Part shown: piece by piece, positions 1 through 5,604 of the stretch
Numbering within the stretch: position 1 is the stretch's first letter
How the letters are laid out: each line of letters begins with the position of its first letter
Assembly (NCBI GenBank): GCA_027318585.1
Contig: DAHVOW010000046.1
Coordinates: 1 to 5,792, forward strand
Origin: Methanobacteriaceae archaeon
GTDB taxonomy: Archaea; Methanobacteriota; Methanobacteria; Methanobacteriales; Methanobacteriaceae
Direction of reading: 5' to 3'
DNA length: 5,792 nucleotides
Notes under the pieces: generated by a model
Told to the model about the DNA's origin: nothing
Seen by the model: the letters and a program-made list of their open reading frames with translations, nothing else
Database searches by the model: none
Position numbers and translations under genes: made by a program

Positions 1-1
1 C

Positions 2-97
2 CTGGTGCCGTTGGTTAAAAACGGAGAAACCATAGGCGAGATAGAGATAGACGCAGAAACTGGTAAAAATCTGGGAGGATCTGGCGGAGCCCCTTAA
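2..97 (+). CDS. C-terminal end of a PepSY-like domain protein (partial)
   Basis: Only the last 31 codons before a TAA stop are in the window; the start lies upstream. The tail reads LVPLVKNGETIGEIEIDAET then GKNLGGSGGAP. The pattern of hydrophobic strand, G-x-x-I/V-G-E-I-x-I-D-x-x-T-G-K resembles the last strands of PepSY domains, where the chain ends 'evGeieIDA.TGk'. PepSY domains are usually extracytoplasmic and are thought to bind or inhibit proteases or to sense the cell surface. The short Gly-rich end (GGSGGAP) looks like a flexible natural C terminus. The domain call rests on about 25 residues and is tentative. No catalytic residue or membrane segment can be judged. A T-tract about 35 nt downstream suggests the transcript ends before the next gene. 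Confidence 0.5.
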   Translation: MVPLVKNGETIGEIEIDAETGKNLGGSGGAP

Positions 98-122
98 GGC
101 TCTTATACTGAATCTATTCCAT

Positions 123-140
123 CCCCCCCTTATTTTTTTC
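123..140 (+). terminator. T-tract terminator after the partial gene
   Basis: A run of seven C (123-129) is followed by TTA and seven T (133-139). There is no obvious hairpin. Archaeal transcription commonly stops at bare T-tracts, and this one lies 26-42 nt after the TAA at 95-97 and well ahead of the next start, which fits a terminator separating the two transcripts. Confidence 0.45.
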
Positions 141-163
141 TAAATAGTGAGATATGGTGGGAA

Positions 164-170
164 TTTTTAT
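164..170 (+). promoter_or_regulatory. Possible TATA box for the radical SAM gene
   Basis: The sequence TTTTTAT within an AT-rich stretch lies about 55 nt before the ATG at 225. An archaeal start site about 25 nt downstream would fall near 190-195 and give a leader of about 30 nt. The match to the TTTATATA consensus is only fair, so this is a weak prediction. Confidence 0.25.
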
Positions 171-224
171 GTTTTTTGGCAAATTACTTCACCGCGGATG
201 AACTTAAAATATCAATAGAGAACC

Positions 225-1652
225 ATGAAGATCCTGTTTGTGGAGCCGCCCAAGGAATTCTGGTTTGTGATGGGAGAATATCTACCACCACCTCTAGGAA
301 TACTCCAGTTAGCCGCCTTTCTGGAAGAAAAGGGTGATGACTGGGACCTAGAAGTCCTGGATTGTCAGGCCCAGAGAGTGGGCTGGAAAAAATTAAAAAG
401 GCGTCTGGAGTCATCTGACCCGGACCTGGTAGTGGTTAGTGCCCTTGCCACCTGTAACACTTACACCGTCCTGCGCACCGTTTCTCTAGTAAAGATGATT
501 GACCCGGGAATAAAAACCGTGGTAGGGGGTCAGCACTTCTCAGCCCTGGCCCAGGAGAGCCTGGAAAAGTATCCGGAGATTGATTTTATAATACGCGGTG
601 AGGGAGAGATAACTCTCCTGGAACTAGCCAAAAGTCTGGATCAGGAAAAAGCTTATGTGAACATCCAGGGATTGAGTTACCGGTACAATGGTAATGTGAT
701 GCATAATCCTCCCCGCCCTTTAATAAGGAACCTGGATAACCTGCCCCTGCCGGGTTACCACTTCGTCGAGGATCATGCCCACCGCTACCACTTCCGGATG
801 ATGGCTAAACAAGGTGCGGGTTACGCTATGGTGGAGGCTTCCCGGGGCTGCCAGTACCATTGCACCTTCTGTTCTCAGTGGAGCTTCTGGAATGGACGTT
901 ATCGTCATAAATCTCCTGGAAGGGTGGCGGATGAGATGGAGTACCTGTACCAGGAGATGGGGATCAGTTTCCTGTGGCTTACCGATGACAACCTGGGACT
1001 GGGTCCCCACACCCGAAAGATATGTGATGAACTTATTAACCGTGGTCTTTCTGAGGATCTGAAGTGGTTTGTGCAGGCCCGTAGCGATGCTATTATAAAA
1101 AACCAGGAAACTCTGCCTAAACTGCGAAAAGCCGGTAATTACTGGGTTATGGCGGGTCTGGAACACCACGACCCGGCCACCATCAACTCCTATCAGAAGG
1201 GGATCCGGACCGAGGATTCCCGGCAGGCCATGGATCTAATTAAGGATCACGATATCTTCGCCCAGGCCACCTTCATCACCGGCGACCGCAGTGACTCCCA
1301 CCAATCCATGGAACGTTTCCGGGAGTTTGTAAACCACGTGGACCCGGACCTGGCCATCTTCATGATACTCACACCCTTCCCCGGCACGGCACTCTACGAG
1401 ACCGCCCATACGAATGGCTGGCTAGAGGACTACAACTGGAGCAACTATGATATGGTCCATGCGGTGATGCCTACCGAGCATTTGACCCGTAATGAAGTCC
1501 AGGAGGAGCTGTTTCTCTGTTACCGGGACTACTACGGCAGCCTGAAAAGACGGATTACAGGAGTGTTTTCTAAAAATCAGTTCAAAAGAACCACTTACCG
1601 TTACATGGCTGGCCAGGGCTTATTACAATCACTGAGGGGTCTAATTGAATAG
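225..1652 (+). CDS. B12-binding domain radical SAM protein
   Basis: This 475-residue cytoplasmic enzyme has the class B radical SAM layout. An N-terminal Rossmann-like cobalamin-binding domain spans about residues 1-145, with MKILFVEPPK, the typical GEYLPPPLG, VVGGQH (99-104) and RGEGE (124-128). A radical SAM barrel spans about 195-390. Its CX3CX2C motif is complete at C209, C213 and C216 (GCQYHCTFC), for a [4Fe-4S] cluster that cleaves S-adenosylmethionine. Later family motifs are WLTDDN (251-256), GLEHHD (311-316) and TPFPGT (383-388). The usual cobalamin ligand motif DxHxxG is absent: the matching place reads DCQAQR from D46. The family includes BchE-type cyclases, HpnJ and many C- or P-methylases. 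I cannot name the substrate. The ATG at 225 is chosen because MKILFVEPP is the typical family start, although its ribosome binding site is poor. The gene overlaps the next by 8 nt, so the products are probably coupled. Confidence 0.9.
   Translation: MKILFVEPPKEFWFVMGEYLPPPLGILQLAAFLEEKGDDWDLEVLDCQAQRVGWKKLKRRLESSDPDLVVVSALATCNTYTVLRTVSLVKMIDPGIKTVVGGQHFSALAQESLEKYPEIDFIIRGEGEITLLELAKSLDQEKAYVNIQGLSYRYNGNVMHNPPRPLIRNLDNLPLPGYHFVEDHAHRYHFRMMAKQGAGYAMVEASRGCQYHCTFCSQWSFWNGRYRHKSPGRVADEMEYLYQEMGISFLWLTDDNLGLGPHTRKICDELINRGLSEDLKWFVQARSDAIIKNQETLPKLRKAGNYWVMAGLEHHDPATINSYQKGIRTEDSRQAMDLIKDHDIFAQATFITGDRSDSHQSMERFREFVNHVDPDLAIFMILTPFPGTALYETAHTNGWLEDYNWSNYDMVHAVMPTEHLTRNEVQEELFLCYRDYYGSLKRRITGVFSKNQFKRTTYRYMAGQGLLQSLRGLIE
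1634..1639 (+). promoter_or_regulatory. Ribosome binding site selecting a TTG start
   Basis: GAGGGG lies inside the end of the radical SAM gene, five nt before the TTG at 1645. It is the reason for choosing this TTG: the first in-frame ATG is at codon 21, inside a predicted membrane helix, and has no comparable site. Confidence 0.6.
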
Positions 1653-2280
1653 CAGCCGAAGCCTCAGCTTTTTATCCCTGTTAGGACTCTTTTTTTTGGT
1701 TCTGATGTATCAGTGGGCCCCGGTCTCAGAAATAAATAGAAATTTGATTTTAGCGGTCTTCATCCTGGTCTGTATACTGGGGATGATGGCTGCCATCTAC
1801 CCCCGGCACTGTCTAGGGTTATTTAACCGGAAGCGGGAAAAGTCGGAGTCAGCTGGTCACCACCCGGACTGTGGAGAATTTGAAACCCACACCTTTACCC
1901 TCAAGTGTAGAAGGTACTGCGCGGGTTGTTTCGGTCTTTTTTTGGGAAGTATCGGGGCTATCTTTTTTTGTCTTTTCTATTACCTCTACGGATTCAGCAG
2001 CTCCATCCTGTTCTGGGCAGGAGTGCTGGCTGTGTTTTTAGCTTTAATAGAGCTTAACTATTTTAAAATAAATAGATCTTGGGTTAAGTTTATCTTTAAC
2101 CTGGTGCTGGTCACTGGATCAGCGATGATCATTGTAGGGATTTTGGAATCTAAACCTAGTTTAGGCCCCTATTTTTTGGTACTCATCATCCTGTGGATCT
2201 ACACCCGAACCACTACCTCGGCCACTGATCATGACCTGATATGCAGTCGGTGCTCCGATACAGCTTGCCCCTATAAGTAA
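1645..2280 (+). CDS. Cys/His-rich six-helix membrane protein, DUF2085-like
   Basis: This 211-residue integral membrane protein has about six hydrophobic segments: residues 7-26, 33-52, 91-117, 118-137, 147-167 and 173-187. Between helices 2 and 3 sits a loop rich in possible metal ligands: C56, then HHPDC (H72, H73, C76), H82, C88, C92 and C95, running into CAGCFGLFLG. The spacing and the C-x-x-C-x-G-hydrophobic-G pattern recall DUF2085 membrane proteins (C-x-R-C-x-G-I-Y-x-G), whose function is unknown. The C-terminal tail has three more cysteines, C200, C203 and C208 (CSRCSDTACPYK). The protein could bind Zn, Fe-S or another metal, or undergo thiol chemistry; nothing here proves which. The TTG start is supported by a good ribosome binding site and gives an 8-nt overlap with the radical SAM gene, which implies translational coupling. 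The family call is from motif memory and is moderate. Confidence 0.7.
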   Translation: MNSSRSLSFLSLLGLFFLVLMYQWAPVSEINRNLILAVFILVCILGMMAAIYPRHCLGLFNRKREKSESAGHHPDCGEFETHTFTLKCRRYCAGCFGLFLGSIGAIFFCLFYYLYGFSSSILFWAGVLAVFLALIELNYFKINRSWVKFIFNLVLVTGSAMIIVGILESKPSLGPYFLVLIILWIYTRTTTSATDHDLICSRCSDTACPYK

Positions 2281-2306
2281 AATCTACAGATATCCCCTTA
2301 TAAGCG

Positions 2307-2612
2307 TTATTTTCGGTGCGTAGCTTTGTATATGGCCCCGGCGATAATTAATATGCCGATTAGTACGATGAGTGCTGGCCATAGATACTGCCAGAACTGA
2401 AATCCGTAGATGGCAGAAAGACCGGCCATTATCAAAATAACTCCGATAATCAGTGGCCCGATAACGTTACCATAAGGAAGGCCGAAACATTCGTCCCTCT
2501 GGCGCTTCCTGTGGTGGTGTCTATCCACATCATCCTTTAAGGGAGTTCCACATTTAGAACAGTACTCTACATCGTCTTCATTCTTGGTTCCACAATTATG
2601 ACAGTAAACCAT
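2307..2612 (-). CDS. Zinc-ribbon protein with two membrane helices
   Basis: This 101-residue protein begins with a zinc ribbon, CX2C-X10-CX2C at C4, C7, C18 and C21 (YCHNCG ... YCSKCG). A very basic, His-rich linker follows (DRHHHRKRQR, about 30-39), then two membrane helices at about 50-68 and 72-92. The helical part, with FQFWQYLWPALIVLIGI, resembles the paired-helix segment of DUF5668/LiaF-like proteins, which sit in the membrane and are often stress- or envelope-linked in bacteria. By the positive-inside rule the zinc ribbon should face the cytoplasm. A GGGGTGG site lies just upstream of the ATG (2617-2623, minus strand). The gene is alone on this strand, 26 nt from the convergent membrane protein gene and divergent from the next small membrane protein. 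Function is unknown. Confidence 0.8.
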   Translation of the reverse strand: MVYCHNCGTKNEDDVEYCSKCGTPLKDDVDRHHHRKRQRDECFGLPYGNVIGPLIIGVILIMAGLSAIYGFQFWQYLWPALIVLIGILIIAGAIYKATHRK

Positions 2613-2673
2613 CTTTCCACCCCATTTTTATTATGTTTCTGGTCTCATAAACAAATTTGCTTACCCTTAAAGA

Positions 2674-2683
2674 ACATAAATAA
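2674..2683. promoter_or_regulatory. Possible shared TATA element between divergent genes
   Basis: ACATAAATAA on the plus strand reads TTATTTATGT on the minus strand. A start about 25 nt away would fall near 2704 for the plus-strand gene (leader about 20 nt, including its ribosome binding site) and near 2654 for the minus-strand gene (leader about 42 nt). Both are reasonable. It is the best TATA-like element in the 111-nt divergent gap, but direction and use are not proven. Confidence 0.35.
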
Positions 2684-2723
2684 TTGTTAATAACGCACCA
2701 AAGAGGGGGGTAGGAGTCAGAAT

Positions 2724-2912
2724 ATGGAGTTGGATTTACACTATGCCATTTACACTGGATTAGTACTGGGATTGGTAGGTGGTCTGGTCTTCTTGGTGTG
2801 GGACTTCATCAATCATTCCTTCTCTCATGCTTTAGTCCAGGGGGTGCAGGCCGGCCTAATTTTTATGGTTCTGGGCTTTATTCTGGGATTATTAATCGGT
2901 CATTTGAAATGA
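2724..2912 (+). CDS. Small two-helix membrane protein
   Basis: This 62-residue protein is almost entirely two hydrophobic helices: about residues 9-27, with GLVLGLVGGLVFLVW, and about 42-60, with AGLIFMVLGFILGLLIG. A polar turn containing NHSFSH and another His (H31, H35) lies between them. Several Gly in each helix, spaced three to four apart, suggest close packing or oligomerisation. The start is well supported by TAGGAG at 2711-2716, seven nt before the ATG. I do not recognise the family. It is divergent from the zinc-ribbon membrane gene and 68 nt ahead of the four-gene cluster. No T-tract separates it from that cluster, so read-through is possible. Confidence 0.7.
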   Translation: MELDLHYAIYTGLVLGLVGGLVFLVWDFINHSFSHALVQGVQAGLIFMVLGFILGLLIGHLK

Positions 2913-2920
2913 AGTTTAGA

Positions 2921-2930
2921 AAAATATTAA
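2921..2930 (+). promoter_or_regulatory. Possible TATA element for the zinc-ribbon/beta-CASP cluster
   Basis: AAAATATTAA lies about 55 nt before the ATG at 2981, which allows a start near 2950 and a leader of about 30 nt containing the GTGAGGGGG site at 2968-2976. A second AT-rich element, TTTATCATAT (2951-2960), would place the start almost on the ATG and so fits less well. Weak prediction. Confidence 0.25.
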
Positions 2931-2980
2931 GATGAATAGGATGTAAACAATTTATCATATTCTTTTAGTGAGGGGGATTC

Positions 2981-3505
2981 ATGGGAGATTCAGCATACGT
3001 TACCTACTGTCGAATATGTAATGCCAAAGTACCTGCCAACTCCAGTTTCTGCATCCAATGCGGCCATTTACTAACAAACGGTGCTTCTTCGGATTTGACC
3101 TGTGCCAGTTGTGGGGAAAATTTAAGTGAGGAGTACCAGTTCTGCCCGGAGTGCGGAGAGAAGATCATCAGCATCGGTACCTGCCCCCGGTGCACGGCCC
3201 GTATAAAACCAGGGACCAAGTTGTGCACTGAATGCGGCCTGGACCTGGATGAAAAAAGCGATGCCCTTGATCTAAGGGAAGAGAAAGGCGAAGACCCGGT
3301 TTTAGAAAAAACTGGCTTGATATCTGGCATGGGCAGTTTCCGAAGTAAAACTAAAAAAACTCCAGTATTGAAAAAGAGATACCTGGTCTGTGAAACCTGC
3401 CGGGGTTACTACCAGCTGCAGAGGGGTGAGGAACCCGAGGACTTCTCAGATGAATGTGAGTGCGGTGGGAAACTAGGAGTGCAAGACTCCAAGGAGGGAC
3501 CATGA
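2981..3505 (+). CDS. Multi zinc-ribbon protein
   Basis: This 174-residue soluble protein has 16 cysteines in four pairs of knuckles. Three have the same spacing, CX2C-X10-CX2C: C10/C13/C24/C27, C41/C44/C55/C58 and C68/C71/C82/C85. An acidic and basic linker (about 88-132) separates them from a fourth, C137/C140/C159/C161 (CX2C-X18-CXC), within YLVCETCRGYYQLQRGE and CECGGKLG. I recall that last module as a recurrent C-terminal unit in Methanobacteriales proteins of unknown function. Tandem double zinc ribbons usually bind nucleic acid or partner proteins rather than catalyse. There is no membrane segment. The start has a strong GTGAGGGGG site (2968-2976). It is the first gene of a cluster with a beta-CASP nuclease-like protein, and its stop overlaps the next start as ATGA. 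An adaptor or RNA-binding role is inference. Confidence 0.85.
   Translation: MGDSAYVTYCRICNAKVPANSSFCIQCGHLLTNGASSDLTCASCGENLSEEYQFCPECGEKIISIGTCPRCTARIKPGTKLCTECGLDLDEKSDALDLREEKGEDPVLEKTGLISGMGSFRSKTKKTPVLKKRYLVCETCRGYYQLQRGEEPEDFSDECECGGKLGVQDSKEGP
3491..3498 (+). promoter_or_regulatory. Ribosome binding site fixing the start at 3502
   Basis: AAGGAGGG lies three nt before the ATG at 3502, which overlaps the upstream TGA. It rules against the longer reading from the ATG at 3460, which has no such site and lies in the zinc-ribbon coding region. Confidence 0.75.
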
Positions 3506-3795
3506 TTAACATTGAACTTTTGGAATATGGATATTCCTTCAAAACAGGAAAACACTTCATTAAATTCTTAATAAGTGGATTATCTGTAGAATATGAAGAA
3601 AAATTAAGTAATATTTTGCCTAATATCCCGGAAGGAAATTTTAAGAGATTTGAAATAGAAAAAACAGAATCCGGCCTGTTGATACTGGAACGGTTTCCTG
3701 AAAAACAATACCCATTCCACCAGGAAATACCCACCCCTGATGAGATAAAAAGTGTGAAAAAAACCGTGGAATCTTTTATTAATCCATCCGAATAA
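3502..3795 (+). CDS. Conserved-looking hypothetical protein in the beta-CASP cluster
   Basis: This 97-residue protein starts MINIELLEYGYSFKTGKHFI and has no Cys, no signal peptide and no membrane helix. The visible pattern is a beta-strand-rich N-terminal half (MINIELLEYG, FIKFLISGL), a central helix region (EYEEKLSNIL), another strand pair (RFEIEKTESGLLILERF) and a C-terminal helix (PDEIKSVKKTVESFI). It looks like a small compact alpha/beta fold. I do not recognise it. The ATG overlaps the TGA of the zinc-ribbon gene (ATGA), and the strong AAGGAGGG site supports this start over one 42 nt upstream. Its DNA is far richer in AT than its neighbours: by hand count 25% GC over 3541-3660, against 65% over 4381-4440 in the next gene. 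Co-transcription with the beta-CASP gene, 14 nt downstream, is likely. Confidence 0.75.
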   Translation: MINIELLEYGYSFKTGKHFIKFLISGLSVEYEEKLSNILPNIPEGNFKRFEIEKTESGLLILERFPEKQYPFHQEIPTPDEIKSVKKTVESFINPSE

Positions 3796-3809
3796 CAGGT
3801 ATCCTATTT

Positions 3810-5297
3810 ATGACTGAGTTATCCTTCTACGGTGGTGTGGATGAGATCGGCGGAAACAAGATAAAAGTTGCATCCCCGGATTCTTCCTTCTTTTTTGACT
3901 TTGGACTGGCCTTCTCCCGGGCTAATACCTACTTATCCGAATTTCTGCAGCCCCGTAAAGCCAACGGTATCCTGGATTTCGTGGCCCTGGGCCTGTTACC
4001 CTGTCTTAAGGGGATCTACCGGGAAGATTATCTGCGCCATGTGGGACTCTCCCATCCTGAAGAGCCCGGGGTGGAGGGAGTGCTTATCAGCCACAGCCAC
4101 GTGGACCACGTGTCCTACGTCCACCATCTAAGGGAGGACATACCCATACATCTTTCAGAGGAATCCTACCTCATATTAAGGGCTCTGGAGGATACTGGAG
4201 CTGCTTCATTCTCGGAATATCTGCACCTTAAAAAATCATTTCAGCTAGTGCCCAAAAAGACTGGAAAAGGCTACACCCGTAAGACCATCACTGTGGACCG
4301 GGACCTGCAGATGACCCGGCCCTACCACAAATTCCAGCTGGGTGACTTCCAGATTCAATCGGCGCCGGTGGATCACAGCCTGCCCGGGGCTTCGGCCTAC
4401 CTGGCGGAGAATGGGGAGGGTATGATAGTTTACACCGGGGACCTGCGCTTCCACGGCCGGCAACCAGAACTAACCCACCAGTTCGTTAAAAAGGCCCGGA
4501 AGGCCCAGCCTACCACCCTGCTCTGTGAGGGTACCCGTATTAACAGCACCGGCAACACCAGTGAGGAGGACATCCAGAGGAAGGCCGAGGAAGTGGTGAA
4601 GGATGTCAAAGGGTTGGTGGTGGTTAACTACCCGGTGCGGGATTTGGACCGGCTGGTAACCTTCTACCAGGTGGCTATAAACACCGACCGTCAGCTGGTG
4701 GTGAGCCTCAAACAGGCCTACATTCTGGATCTATTCCAGGGCCGGGGCTACCCGGAACTAGACGATGTACTGGTCTACCAGCCCAAAAAGGGGTGGGGAA
4801 TGGTCACAAAAAACACTTACGCCTGCCAGGATGATGAATGGGTGTGCACCAGTGACCTGGACCCGGAGCTAACCCAGAGGGACTACCGAAACTGGGAGCG
4901 GGAATTCCTGGACCAGGATTACACCATAAACTACCAGGACCTGCAGGAGAACCCGGAGGAGTACCTATTTCGCTGCGACTTTTTCGAGTTGAAGGAGCTA
5001 ATCGACATCAAACCAGAAAAGGGCATTTACCTCAAATCCATGACCGAACCCTTCGATGAGGAGATGGAGGTTAACGAGGAGAAGGTGAAAAGCTGGCTTA
5101 AACTGTTCAACCTACCCCTCTTAAAGGGCTTTCATGCCTCGGGCCACGCCAATGGGGAGGAGATCCTGGACATGATCCGGGAGATAAACCCGGAGGAAGT
5201 GTACCCCATCCACACCGAAGGCAAGGAACAGTTCAAGGTTCTAGAAGAGGACGGGATACGGGTGAAATACCCAAAACTAAAGTTAAAGGAGGATTGA
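3810..5297 (+). CDS. RNase J-like metallo-beta-lactamase/beta-CASP protein
   Basis: This 495-residue cytoplasmic protein has every hallmark of a beta-CASP metallo-beta-lactamase. GGVDEIGGNK (8-17) is the RNase J-type opening. D30 is in motif 1 (FFDFGL). Motif 2 is HSHVDH (H95, H97, D99, H100), motif 3 is H189 (PVDHS) and motif 4 is D211 (YTGDLRFHG), together forming the two-metal site. The beta-CASP part carries E240 (CEGTRIN), H446 (ASGHA) and H468 (PIHTE). The active site looks complete, so RNA cleavage (endo or 5'-3' exo) is the likely reaction; a DNA or other phosphodiester substrate is possible. Compared with classical RNase J it has an extra stretch between motifs 1 and 2 (about 44-88, with FLQPRKANG and LPCLKGIYRED). 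I recall this from a separate archaeal/bacterial subgroup annotated only as MBL-fold hydrolase. The ribosome binding site is weak (AGGT, 3797-3800), suggesting coupling to the upstream gene. Confidence 0.88.
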   Translation: MTELSFYGGVDEIGGNKIKVASPDSSFFFDFGLAFSRANTYLSEFLQPRKANGILDFVALGLLPCLKGIYREDYLRHVGLSHPEEPGVEGVLISHSHVDHVSYVHHLREDIPIHLSEESYLILRALEDTGAASFSEYLHLKKSFQLVPKKTGKGYTRKTITVDRDLQMTRPYHKFQLGDFQIQSAPVDHSLPGASAYLAENGEGMIVYTGDLRFHGRQPELTHQFVKKARKAQPTTLLCEGTRINSTGNTSEEDIQRKAEEVVKDVKGLVVVNYPVRDLDRLVTFYQVAINTDRQLVVSLKQAYILDLFQGRGYPELDDVLVYQPKKGWGMVTKNTYACQDDEWVCTSDLDPELTQRDYRNWEREFLDQDYTINYQDLQENPEEYLFRCDFFELKELIDIKPEKGIYLKSMTEPFDEEMEVNEEKVKSWLKLFNLPLLKGFHASGHANGEEILDMIREINPEEVYPIHTEGKEQFKVLEEDGIRVKYPKLKLKED

Positions 5298-5301
5298 AAA
5301 C

Positions 5302-5514
5302 ATGGCCCTCAAATACTTGGAAAAAGATCAAAAAAGGATCGATAAGAAGATGGAAGACTTGAATAAAAAACTGGATAACCTGGAACACCAGGCCCAGCTA
5401 AAGCGACTGGAGAAGAAGTATGAAAACTTGAAGAAGTCTGATAATCCTGAGGATGAACTAATGGCGGAGTTGTATGAAGAGCTGATTAGGTTGGAGAAAA
5501 GGGCTAAGCGGTAA
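5302..5514 (+). CDS. Small charged coiled-coil protein
   Basis: This 70-residue protein is very rich in Lys, Glu and Asp and has no Cys, Trp or Phe. Residues 4-45 form one long predicted helix with hydrophobic positions in coiled-coil-like spacing (I13, M17, L20, L24, L27, L33, L36, Y40, L43). A break at SDNPED (46-51) is followed by a second helix (52-70, LMAELYEELIRLEKRAKR). It may fold as a helical hairpin or dimerise. AAAGGAGG (5285-5292), at the end of the beta-CASP gene, provides the ribosome binding site, and the intergenic gap is only four nt, so the two are almost certainly made together. A role as partner or scaffold of the beta-CASP protein is inferred from position alone. The family is not recognised. 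Confidence 0.75.
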   Translation: MALKYLEKDQKRIDKKMEDLNKKLDNLEHQAQLKRLEKKYENLKKSDNPEDELMAELYEELIRLEKRAKR

Positions 5515-5548
5515 TTTCCTACCTTTCTTCAGAAGTTGTTAGTTCAAA

Positions 5549-5554
5549 TTTTTT
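5549..5554 (+). terminator. First T-tract after the beta-CASP cluster
   Basis: Six T follow AAA, 35 nt after the TAA at 5512-5514, with no clear stem. It may be the primary stop of the cluster transcript. Confidence 0.35.
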
Positions 5555-5604
5555 ATACACCAGTTAATCCATTAATAAGTTAATTTTATCTAATTTTTGC
5601 CAAC

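Noticed and set aside
198..218. Tiny upstream open frame (six codons) just before the radical SAM gene
   Set aside because: It is too short to be distinguished from chance, with no convincing ribosome binding site.
814..1062. 82-codon plus-strand open frame in another frame of the radical SAM gene
   Set aside because: It is fully inside the enzyme, with no motif and no ribosome binding site.
720..1169. 149-codon minus-strand open frame inside the radical SAM gene
   Set aside because: It lies antisense to a clearly conserved enzyme, including its CX3CX2C motif, has no recognisable domain, and is a shadow of the real reading frame.
3004..3330. 108-codon minus-strand open frame opposite the zinc ribbons
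   Set aside because: It is antisense to the regularly spaced cysteine knuckles; low-complexity Ser/Arg content marks it as a shadow.
3460..3501. Fourteen-codon N-terminal extension of the 97-residue protein
   Set aside because: The extension lies in the zinc-ribbon coding region, has no ribosome binding site and reads like random sequence, whereas the ATG at 3502 has AAGGAGGG and a typical ATGA overlap.
3351..3734. 127-codon minus-strand open frame across the zinc-ribbon and orphan genes
   Set aside because: It spans two real genes in antisense and shows no domain; the plus-strand genes have good start signals.
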